DNA of 5,039 bases from Clostridia bacterium (lineage in GTDB: Bacteria; Bacillota; Clostridia; Saccharofermentanales; Saccharofermentanaceae). The stretch is from contig JADGQQ010000076.1 in the NCBI GenBank assembly GCA_017881645.1, positions 1-5,039 on the forward strand, read 5' to 3'. Positions 1-5,039 of this stretch are shown here, piece after piece; position 1 is the first letter of the stretch, and each line of letters starts with the position of its first letter. The translations under genes and the position numbers were made by a program. The notes under the pieces are model-generated. The model did not search any database, had not been told where the DNA came from, and saw only the letters and a list, made by a program, of their open reading frames with translations.

Positions 1-336
1 AGGAATCTTCGCTGCCGTGGCCCGGACAAACCATTCACCGTTGTACAGATACACAATGGCGTGTCGTTTGGCGATCAGCCGGCTTTTGAAATGAATATCG
101 CAGGAAGAAGATCTTCCGATGACTGTTGTGTGAAAAAGAGGCAGACCCAAACCGTCGCCTTTTCTTGCGGAGACGGAATCGGTTGCCAGAAGGAAAAAGC
201 CCTGTGCCGGCAGCACACGATATTTGATGTTCCATCGAAGTTCGGCAATCGAATGCGAAACAAGCACCCAAACAAAGAGAATAATAAGAAACACATACGG
301 ATATCGAAGAAGATAGGAAAGTTCAAAGACATTCAT
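1..336 (-). CDS. FHA-domain membrane protein, N-terminal part (runs off left edge)
   Basis: This minus-strand reading frame is open from an ATG at 336-334 to the window edge and gives 112 residues with no stop, so the gene is partial. Residues about 13-30 form one hydrophobic membrane segment (YVFLIILFVWVLVSHSI) after a short N-terminus. A linker follows, then a forkhead-associated (FHA) domain from about residue 45: VIGRSSSCDIHF at 72-83 carries the Gly-Arg signature and the following serines, and KRHAIVYLYNGEWFV at 90-104 carries the conserved His and the NG turn. FHA domains bind phosphothreonine peptides; this one would face the cytoplasm. The usual Ser-Arg before the His is replaced by Ala-Lys (IAKRHA), so binding may be altered. 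The start lies 4 bp after the mraY-like stop, so the two are almost certainly co-transcribed. From known gene neighbourhoods I infer a role in cell-wall growth or division, possibly beside FtsW/RodA and a PBP to the left. The fold call is strong; the role is inference. Confidence 0.85.
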   Translation of the reverse strand, partial: MNVFELSYLLRYPYVFLIILFVWVLVSHSIAELRWNIKYRVLPAQGFFLLATDSVSARKGDGLGLPLFHTTVIGRSSSCDIHFKSRLIAKRHAIVYLYNGEWFVRATAAKIP

Positions 337-338
337 TT

Positions 339-345
339 CTTCACC
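339..345 (-). promoter_or_regulatory. Ribosome binding site of the FHA gene, overlapping the mraY stop
   Basis: On the minus strand the sequence reads GGTGAAG, then AA, then the ATG of the FHA gene. The TGA inside it is the stop codon of the upstream mraY-like gene. This placement suggests translational coupling, with ribosomes ending mraY restarting at once on the FHA gene. The match to the anti-Shine-Dalgarno is moderate and the spacing is short. Confidence 0.5.
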
Positions 346-1318
346 AGTGCAATCGAATGTATACGATACATAGATACAGGCATGAAAGAAGGATCTGAAC
401 AATGGAAGCCCTCGACGTTACCTGAGGATTGGACCACCCGAGGGTTTTTCTGAAATGATCGTGAAACGGAGTTAGTACATTCTTTAAGATGTGTATATGA
501 AAAAATCTCTTCAGTGTGATTTTTATAATGCCTGCAATTCCGTCGACAAGAAACACAAAACAGAAAACAAAGAAAGTCAGAGGCTGCTTCGTCTGCATGA
601 TACAGACGGCCAGAAAGACTCCGATGGCTCTGGATCCTGCATCTCCCATGAGAAGCCGGCTTGGATTCGTGTTAAACCACAGATATGCCAAAAGAACTGC
701 GGCCATAATATACATGGTGCCTGACCATACGGCGGAAGTACCGATGAGCTGCGAAAATATCAGTATGGATCCGATAGATACAAGCGCAATGGATGAGGAG
801 AGTCCATCCACACCGTCCGTACAATTGGTTACATTAATGGATGCCCACACAAGAAGCGTTCCAAGTATCAGATATACAGGGAACGGCAGGGCAAATTCTT
901 TTCCAAGTAATGGAAAAACCAATGAAGTTCCGGAATATATGGCAAAAGTAAGAGATGTCAGAAAAGAAATTGCGAGGTCAATCAGACCTTTCCGATATTC
1001 GCTCCAGGGGCTTTTTGCGCCGTCATCGAGATAACCGGCAATCATAGCCGATTCAATCAGAAGATAATAGATCATATATTCAATCCGCAAAGGAATAAAA
1101 AGAATGGCAAATATGACAAAAACCGTAACGAAGAGCAAACCGGCGCCCGTTGGCTTTCCTTTGCTCTTGGTTCCGTCAACCGCATAAGCTCTTCCGTGAT
1201 CCATCGGAAGAATCTTTGCAAAGAATGCTAAGACAATAAAAGCTGCTGCAAATGCTGAAAATGTTCCGGCAATGGCTGCAGCAGGGAATGGCATATCAGT
1301 CAAATAATGGATAATCAA
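341..1318 (-). CDS. mraY: Phospho-N-acetylmuramoyl-pentapeptide-transferase (MraY-like)
   Basis: MraY moves phospho-MurNAc-pentapeptide from UDP to undecaprenyl phosphate at the inner face of the membrane, making lipid I for peptidoglycan. The 325-residue length and about ten hydrophobic segments (first about 9-35, last about 306-322) fit the family. Visible motifs in order: a SKGKPTGAG loop at 52-60 (counterpart of the KxGTPTMGG motif), the DDxxK motif at 98-102 (DDGAK), NVTNCTDGVDGL at 162-173, MGDAGS at 224-229 with the likely catalytic Asp226, and a C-terminal TPFHDHFRKTLGW at 283-295. This last segment corresponds to the HHH loop that separates MraY from WecA/TagO, but the middle His is Asp (HDH 286-288). 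The start is a TTG at 1318-1316: AGGAGG lies 9 bp upstream, and the next Met (residue 9) is too far from it. The gene is first in its unit and is followed 4 bp later by the FHA gene. It is not next to murF or murD here, so the genome could hold a second mraY. Family call strong; exact substrate inferred. Confidence 0.85.
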   Translation of the reverse strand: MIIHYLTDMPFPAAAIAGTFSAFAAAFIVLAFFAKILPMDHGRAYAVDGTKSKGKPTGAGLLFVTVFVIFAILFIPLRIEYMIYYLLIESAMIAGYLDDGAKSPWSEYRKGLIDLAISFLTSLTFAIYSGTSLVFPLLGKEFALPFPVYLILGTLLVWASINVTNCTDGVDGLSSSIALVSIGSILIFSQLIGTSAVWSGTMYIMAAVLLAYLWFNTNPSRLLMGDAGSRAIGVFLAVCIMQTKQPLTFFVFCFVFLVDGIAGIIKITLKRFFHIHILKNVLTPFHDHFRKTLGWSNPQVTSRASIVQILLSCLYLCIVYIRLHW

Positions 1319-1327
1319 ATGGGGCGG

Positions 1328-1333
1328 CCTCCT
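1328..1333 (-). promoter_or_regulatory. Ribosome binding site fixing the TTG start of mraY
   Basis: The minus strand reads AGGAGG here, a full Shine-Dalgarno, followed by 9 bases and then TTG at 1318-1316. In that frame no ATG occurs before residue 9, and the nearby ATT at 1320-1318 is in a frame closed at once by TGA. This decides the TTG start. Confidence 0.8.
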
Positions 1334-1339
1334 GTCAGA

Positions 1340-1365
1340 TCGATTCGGCTTGAAGGAAGAATCGA
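1340..1365. repeat. Inverted repeat TCGATTC / GAATCGA in the mraY leader
   Basis: TCGATTC at 1340-1346 and GAATCGA at 1359-1365 are perfect inverted arms of 7 bp around a 12-base loop. In the mraY transcript the hairpin would sit in the short 5' leader, just upstream of the AGGAGG. It could be a small leader hairpin or a protein-binding dyad. It is not followed by a T-run on the plus strand. On the minus strand a T-run lies before it rather than after it, so it is not a terminator. A 7-bp arm can occur by chance. Confidence 0.4.
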
Positions 1366-1378
1366 AAAACTCATTGCT

Positions 1379-1387
1379 ATCATATCA
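1379..1387 (-). promoter_or_regulatory. Probable extended -10 promoter for the mraY-FHA unit
   Basis: The minus strand reads TGATATGAT, an extended -10 (TG, one base, TATGAT) with TATGAT at 1384-1379. A second overlapping TATGAT lies at 1389-1384. No convincing -35 hexamer is found 16-18 bases upstream, which extended -10 promoters can tolerate. Initiation would fall near 1372, giving a leader of roughly 55 bases. It is the best candidate in the gap for this direction, but is unproven. Confidence 0.45.
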
Positions 1388-1391
1388 TAAA

Positions 1392-1420
1392 TTGACGCGA
1401 ACGCGAGTAGATGATACAGT
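1392..1420 (+). promoter_or_regulatory. Sigma-A-type promoter of argS
   Basis: TTGACG at 1392-1397 matches the -35 consensus in five of six positions. After a 17-base spacer comes TACAGT at 1415-1420, with a TG one base upstream (1412-1413) that makes an extended -10. Initiation is expected near 1425-1428, leaving a leader of about 87 bases before the argS ATG. No other promoter is obvious before the peptidase gene, so this probably drives the whole rightward unit. The -35 lies only a few bases from the opposing -10 of the mraY unit. Confidence 0.7.
1395..1406. repeat. ACGCGA tandem repeat / CGCG-AA-CGCG dyad over the argS promoter
   Basis: ACGCGA occurs twice back to back (1395-1400 and 1401-1406). 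The same bases form a dyad CGCG-AA-CGCG at 1396-1405. The element is GC-rich in an otherwise AT-rich control region and covers the end of the argS -35 and the start of its spacer. It also lies where a -35 of the opposing promoter would be. Its position would suit a repressor or shared operator, but no known operator is recognised. Confidence 0.35.
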
Positions 1421-1440
1421 GACTAGGCACACACTTCCGG

Positions 1441-1456
1441 TGCATACTTACATGCA
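1441..1456 (+). other. Small hairpin in the argS leader
   Basis: TGCAT at 1441-1445 can pair with ATGCA at 1452-1456 over a 6-base loop. GCAC at 1427-1430 could instead pair with GTGC at 1440-1443, and the two pairings exclude each other. Both stems are short, and no T-box motif or terminator is present, so a regulatory role is only a possibility. Confidence 0.2.
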
Positions 1457-1497
1457 TGAAATGACTTTTACGGATACGTTGTGTTAGTAATTCCTGT

Positions 1498-1502
1498 GGA
1501 GG
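1498..1502 (+). promoter_or_regulatory. Ribosome binding site of argS
   Basis: GGAGG lies 11 bases before the ATG at 1514. The spacing is a little long but usable, and no other start codon in the argS frame is better placed. It supports the chosen start, as does the normal N-terminal length of the protein. Confidence 0.75.
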
Positions 1503-1513
1503 CATAAAGAAAC

Positions 1514-3247
1514 ATGGACTTTAAATCTGAGGTTGCGCTCTTACTTTCCAACGCTACCGGTCTTTCGATGGATACCGCTTATTCTTCGATTGAAATTCCT
1601 CCGCAGAGTGACATGGGCGACTATGCCTTTCCCTGTTTTCTTCTATCCAAAACTCTTCGAAAAGCGCCTCCCGTAATCGCACAGGAATTGGCTGCAGATC
1701 CGAAACTGTCTGCAGAATGGGTCGAGAAAGTACAGGCAGCCGGCGGATATGTAAATTTCTTCGTTCACCGCGGTCATTTTTCAAAAGTTGCAGTCTCAAA
1801 CGTGCTTTCTGCAGGGCTCTCTTATGGACAGGCGCAGGACGGAACCGGCAAGACGGTCATCGTCGAATATTCCTCTCCCAATATTGCCAAGCCTTTTCAT
1901 GTCGGACATGCCTTTACAACCATTCTGGGACATTCACTGTCTCGAATCTATGAGAGACTCGGATATTCCGTAGTACGAATGAATCATCTCGGAGATTACG
2001 GAACGCAATTTGGCAAGTTAATAACGGCTTTTCGCCTTTGGGGAGATGAAAAAGCTCTTGCAGAGACACCGATTAAAGAACTTTTGCGTATTTATGTGAA
2101 GTTTCACGAGGAAGAGAAGATCCATCCTGAATTATCACAGGATGCGCGCGAGAATTTCAAGCGTCTTGAAAACGGGGCTCCGGATGAAGTGGCTCTGTGG
2201 ACTACGTTCAGAGAATTGTCCCTGAAGGAATTTGCGATTATCTACGAACGTCTGGGCGTATCCTTCGACAACTATAACGGTGAGAGCTTCTATAGTGATC
2301 AGATTCCGGCTGTTGTGGATATGCTTACCGAAAAAGGACTGCTTCTTGAAAGCGACGGCGCGAAAGTTGTCATGCTGGACGAATATAAACTTCCTCCATG
2401 CATTATTTTGAAGTCGGACGGTACAACGATATACGCTTCCAGAGACATTGCTTCCGTGCTGTATCGTGAAGCTGCATACCACTTTTTCAAAAACATTTAT
2501 GTCGTCGGGTCTCCGCAGGCGCTTCATTTCCGGCAAGTATTTTCGGTGCTGGATAAGGCAGGATATGCATGCGCCGCAGATTGTGTTCATGTCGGATTCG
2601 GCCTCGTAAAGTTCAAAGATATGAAGTTTTCAACAAGAGAAGGGAATATTGTTGTTCTTGAAGAACTTCTGAACGAGAGTGTCGCGAAAACACTGGAAAT
2701 TATTAAAGCGAACGCCGAAATTCGAAACACGGATATGTCAGAAGACGAAGTGCAGGATATTGCTACAAAAGTCGGTATCGGCGCAGTCATCTATACATAC
2801 GTGAAGTCCGGCCGGGAACGCGATATTATTTTCTCATGGGAAGAAATGCTTGACTTTGAAGGGGATACGGCGCCATACCTGATTTATACATATGCAAGAG
2901 CGCGATCCATACTTCGTAAGGCCGCGGATCAGGGAATCGTATCCGCTTGGGCTCAGGACGCGGCGCTTGCCCTTCTGTCGGATGAAGAGGAATATGCGGT
3001 TGCCCGTATGATTTCCGATCTTCCGGATGCCATCAAAAAAGCACAGGCGAGTCATGAGCCGTTCATGATCGCACGTCAAACCGCGCTGATTGCTCGGACA
3101 TTCAATCGATTTTATAATAATACCCCGATATTGTCCGGTTCGGATGAGAAACGTAAGAGTGCCCGTCTTGCTTTGTGCGAAGCCGTCTGCACTTCGATTT
3201 CCGTCGGAACATATCTTCTTGGTATAGATGTCGTTGAACGCATGTAA
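1514..3247 (+). CDS. argS: Arginyl-tRNA synthetase (class I)
   Basis: ArgRS charges tRNA-Arg with arginine in the cytoplasm in an ATP- and tRNA-dependent reaction. The 577 residues match the family's usual 550-580. The N-terminal additional domain that contacts the tRNA elbow covers about 1-95 and includes GDYAFPCFLLSK at 35-46. The Rossmann catalytic core starts with VEYSSPNIAKPFHVGH at 117-132, in which HVGH (129-132) is the class I HIGH signature. It continues through HLGDYGTQFGKL at 158-169. The second signature is KFSTREGN at 371-378, the ArgRS counterpart of KMSKS/KMSTRxG, with Phe in place of Met. The C-terminal anticodon-binding DALR-type domain begins near DFEGDTAPYLIYTYARA at 447-463 and ends in the typical LGIDVVERM. 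The gene is complete and intact. It opens the rightward unit under the promoter at 1392-1420 and is followed 25 bp later by a peptidase gene with no terminator between. No T-box precedes it. Confidence 0.97.
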   Translation: MDFKSEVALLLSNATGLSMDTAYSSIEIPPQSDMGDYAFPCFLLSKTLRKAPPVIAQELAADPKLSAEWVEKVQAAGGYVNFFVHRGHFSKVAVSNVLSAGLSYGQAQDGTGKTVIVEYSSPNIAKPFHVGHAFTTILGHSLSRIYERLGYSVVRMNHLGDYGTQFGKLITAFRLWGDEKALAETPIKELLRIYVKFHEEEKIHPELSQDARENFKRLENGAPDEVALWTTFRELSLKEFAIIYERLGVSFDNYNGESFYSDQIPAVVDMLTEKGLLLESDGAKVVMLDEYKLPPCIILKSDGTTIYASRDIASVLYREAAYHFFKNIYVVGSPQALHFRQVFSVLDKAGYACAADCVHVGFGLVKFKDMKFSTREGNIVVLEELLNESVAKTLEIIKANAEIRNTDMSEDEVQDIATKVGIGAVIYTYVKSGRERDIIFSWEEMLDFEGDTAPYLIYTYARARSILRKAADQGIVSAWAQDAALALLSDEEEYAVARMISDLPDAIKKAQASHEPFMIARQTALIARTFNRFYNNTPILSGSDEKRKSARLALCEAVCTSISVGTYLLGIDVVERM

Positions 3248-3272
3248 TCATAAGTGAAATGGATGTGATTGA

Positions 3273-4961
3273 ATGGAAATGCCATTTTTTGAAGACTTGA
3301 AATATGAGCGGCCGTCACTGGACGCTTTTCGTGAATGCGCACTTCGCGTACGTCTTCGTATTATGACAGCTCATACCATTCCGGTTGTGGAAGCGGCTCT
3401 AGCGGAATTTCAGAAAGAACTCAGCCATTTCGAAACATGTTCTTCCTTATGCATTATTCATCATGACCTTAACACAGCAGATGCATATTATGTAAATGAA
3501 CTTGCATTCTTCGATGAAGCCGGAGCCGTTGTCTCCGAGTTATCGGCCGGAGTGTATGCTGTGCTGCTGAGTTCAAAAATATCGAAGGAATTGCGAGAAC
3601 ATTTCGGAGAAATGATCTTTCGTAAATCACAGAATCGCAAGGATACCGTAACAGGTGAGATTGTTGGAGATTTGGCGAAAGAATCTGCGTTGGAGAATGA
3701 GTACAGTCAGATTTTTGCCGATTCCATTATTTCGTTTGAAGGGAAAGAGTACTCGTTATCCATGATGGATCCGTTTCTTGAATCAACAAATCGGGATACC
3801 CGAAAGGCATCCCATCAGGCCGTAGCGGAATTTTTTGAAGACAATGCGGAGAAGCTGGATGAAATATTTGATAAACTTGTAACTCTTCGATCGAAAATGG
3901 CAAAAAGACTTTCCTATCCAAGTTTCGTTGAACTTGGCTATAAGAGAATGGAAAGGTATGACTATACGCCGGAAATGGTCGGAAAATTCCGTAATTATGT
4001 TATAGAATATATTGTTCCGGTAACCGTTGAAATCCGTCGACTCCAAAAGGAACGCCTGCAAGTCGATTCTTTGAAATACTATGATCTTGTCAGTCTCTTT
4101 GCGCGGGGAAATCCAAAGCCTTCCATAACAATTGATGAACTTCATGATGCTGCATCCGGTATGTTTCAGACCCTGTTCGAGAAAAATCCAAGTTTCTATG
4201 ATGTTCTTCACTCACATCGATTTATCGATCTGCATGCACGCAAATCAAAGTCAACGGGCGGATACTGTGAAACCATTCTTGACAATGGGATACCTTATAT
4301 TTTTATGAATGCAAACGGAATGTCAGATGATGTGTCAACACTCATACATGAATCCGGACATGCCTATGCAGCGATTCGCAGTGTGGACAGTTCGCCCTTT
4401 TTGGAATGTATTTCACCGACCCTTGAGACATGTGAAGTCCATTCGACTTCGATGGAATATCTTGCATATCCATATTTGGAGAAATTTTTCGGAAAAGATG
4501 CAGAAGCATACCGTCAGCTTCATATGACGCAGACATTGCTGTTCCTTCCTTACGGCTGTATGGTGGATGAGTTTCAGCACATCATCTATGCACAGCCGGA
4601 ACTATCCATGGAAGACCGCCATAATGTCTGGCATCGTCTTGAAGAGAAATATCAGCCGTTTCTTGATTATGACAACACAGAATTCTATGAAAAGGGCGGA
4701 GCCTGGCAGAAGAAAGGTCATATCTTCACGGATCCGTTCTACTACATTGATTACTGTCTAGCCTATGTTGTATCCTTGCAGATTTGGGATTTGTCTCGGA
4801 TAAACCCCAAAAAGGCGCTGCAGGTTTATGACCAGCTTTGTATGGAGGGCGGCAACCGAACATTTCTTGAGCTTCTCGAAAAGGCCGGTCTTGAATCGCC
4901 GTTTTCCATCGATGTTTTGAAGAAAGTCGCATACCGGGCCTGCGACTATTTGAATTTATGA
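3273..4961 (+). CDS. M3 family oligoendopeptidase (zinc metallopeptidase)
   Basis: This cytoplasmic zinc endopeptidase should cut short peptides, as thimet-oligopeptidase and PepF relatives do. The 562 residues fit the M3 oligoendopeptidase subgroup common in clostridia that is related to, but distinct from, PepF; I therefore give no symbol. The zinc site is plain: HESGH at 359-363 (catalytic Glu360, ligands His359 and His363), with Glu388 in CEVHSTSMEYLAYP as third ligand, exactly 25 residues after the second His as in thimet oligopeptidase. The conserved substrate-side segment HIFTDPFYYIDYCLAYV begins at His483. The N-terminal half (about 1-330) is the helical part, with MAKRLSYPSFVELGYKRM at about 209-226 also typical. 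There is no signal peptide or membrane segment. The start is not firm: ATG 3273 and in-frame ATG 3279 both have only weak upstream GGATG/GTGA sites. The gene follows argS by 25 bp and overlaps the next gene by 4 bp, so it is mid-operon. Confidence 0.93.
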   Translation: MEMPFFEDLKYERPSLDAFRECALRVRLRIMTAHTIPVVEAALAEFQKELSHFETCSSLCIIHHDLNTADAYYVNELAFFDEAGAVVSELSAGVYAVLLSSKISKELREHFGEMIFRKSQNRKDTVTGEIVGDLAKESALENEYSQIFADSIISFEGKEYSLSMMDPFLESTNRDTRKASHQAVAEFFEDNAEKLDEIFDKLVTLRSKMAKRLSYPSFVELGYKRMERYDYTPEMVGKFRNYVIEYIVPVTVEIRRLQKERLQVDSLKYYDLVSLFARGNPKPSITIDELHDAASGMFQTLFEKNPSFYDVLHSHRFIDLHARKSKSTGGYCETILDNGIPYIFMNANGMSDDVSTLIHESGHAYAAIRSVDSSPFLECISPTLETCEVHSTSMEYLAYPYLEKFFGKDAEAYRQLHMTQTLLFLPYGCMVDEFQHIIYAQPELSMEDRHNVWHRLEEKYQPFLDYDNTEFYEKGGAWQKKGHIFTDPFYYIDYCLAYVVSLQIWDLSRINPKKALQVYDQLCMEGGNRTFLELLEKAGLESPFSIDVLKKVAYRACDYLNL

Positions 4962-5039
4962 TCATTCCGGATGAATTTACCGTTCGAATGAAAGAATATT
5001 TCGCAACACATCCATCTTTTGATCCGGATGCGTTCTTTG
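4958..5039 (+). CDS. Start of a downstream gene, possibly NOP2/RsmB-type RNA methyltransferase (partial)
   Basis: An ATG at 4958 overlaps the peptidase TGA in an ATGA, and the frame is open to the window edge, giving 27 residues (MIIPDEFTVRMKEYFATHPS, then FDPDAFF). The tight overlap and the lack of its own Shine-Dalgarno suggest translational coupling to the peptidase gene. The pattern Pro-x-Glu-Phe-x-x-Arg-Met followed by a helical stretch resembles the N-terminus of bacterial NOP2/Sun/RsmF-like rRNA cytosine-5 methyltransferases. That would fit a translation-linked operon with argS. Twenty-seven residues are too few to be sure: the existence of the gene is likely, its function tentative. 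Confidence 0.55.
   Translation, partial: MIIPDEFTVRMKEYFATHPSFDPDAFF

Noticed and set aside
425..446. T-box-like GGGTGGTCC on the minus strand
   Set aside because: It encodes the conserved C-terminal part of the MraY-like protein. There is no upstream leader structure, and the match to the T-box core is partial.
409..449. Terminator-like CCCTCG ... CGAGGG followed by TTTTT on the plus strand
   Set aside because: It lies inside the mraY-like coding region on the opposite strand, has a 24-base loop and only a 6-bp stem, and no plus-strand gene upstream needs terminating.
61..453. Plus-strand open frame of 130 codons over the left-edge genes
   Set aside because: It lies antisense to the FHA gene and the end of mraY, has no recognisable motif or good ribosome binding site, and the minus-strand frames carry clear family signatures.
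516..1034. Plus-strand open frame of 172 codons
   Set aside because: It is antisense to the core of the mraY-like gene, which has all the family motifs. The plus-strand product has no recognisable domain.
1451..1458. CATGCATG palindrome in the argS leader
   Set aside because: An 8-base palindrome is expected by chance at this scale, and it has no partner copy or known operator match.
2135..2590. Minus-strand open frame of 151 codons within argS
   Set aside because: It is a shadow of the well-supported argS frame and shows no family motif.
3783..4211. Minus-strand open frame of 142 codons within the peptidase gene
   Set aside because: It is antisense to a complete M3 peptidase with an intact zinc site and has no recognisable feature of its own.
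1..5039. Mobile element, CRISPR array, tRNA or toxin-antitoxin system
   Set aside because: I saw no transposase, terminal repeats, spaced direct repeats, tRNA-like folds or small paired genes. The window is almost fully used by housekeeping genes.

Overview
The window looks like chromosome of a Gram-positive member of the Bacillota, probably a clostridia-like anaerobe. The reasons are a MraY-type transferase beside a membrane-anchored FHA protein, a Firmicute-style arginyl-tRNA synthetase, an M3 oligoendopeptidase of the type common in clostridia, strong GGAGG ribosome binding sites, a TTG start codon and medium GC content. Taxonomy cannot be fixed more closely from sequence reading alone.

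Layout: two divergent transcription units leave a 195-bp control region (1319-1513). Leftward (minus strand) run a MraY-like lipid I synthase (1318 to 341, TTG start) and, after only 4 bp, the first 112 codons of an FHA-domain membrane protein (336 to 1), which runs off the left edge. Rightward (plus strand) run argS (1514-3247), an M3-family oligoendopeptidase (3273-4961) and the first 27 codons of a further gene (4958 to the right edge) that overlaps the peptidase stop in an ATGA. That last gene has a start resembling NOP2/RsmB-type RNA methyltransferases, but the call is tentative.

The leftward unit belongs to cell-wall synthesis: MraY makes lipid I, and small FHA proteins of this shape in Gram-positive bacteria often sit beside FtsW/RodA and penicillin-binding proteins, which may lie beyond the left edge. 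The rightward unit is translation and housekeeping peptide turnover. The control region holds a good sigma-A-type promoter for argS (TTGACG, 17 bp, TACAGT with an extended TG) and a probable extended -10 for the mraY unit, only a few bases apart. A CGCG-AA-CGCG element overlaps the argS promoter.

I found no mobile element, CRISPR array, tRNA, rRNA or clear terminator. Nothing amounts to a new system. The points most worth a second look are the HDH (not HHH) motif in the MraY, the substituted phosphopeptide-binding motif in the FHA protein, and the compact shared control region.
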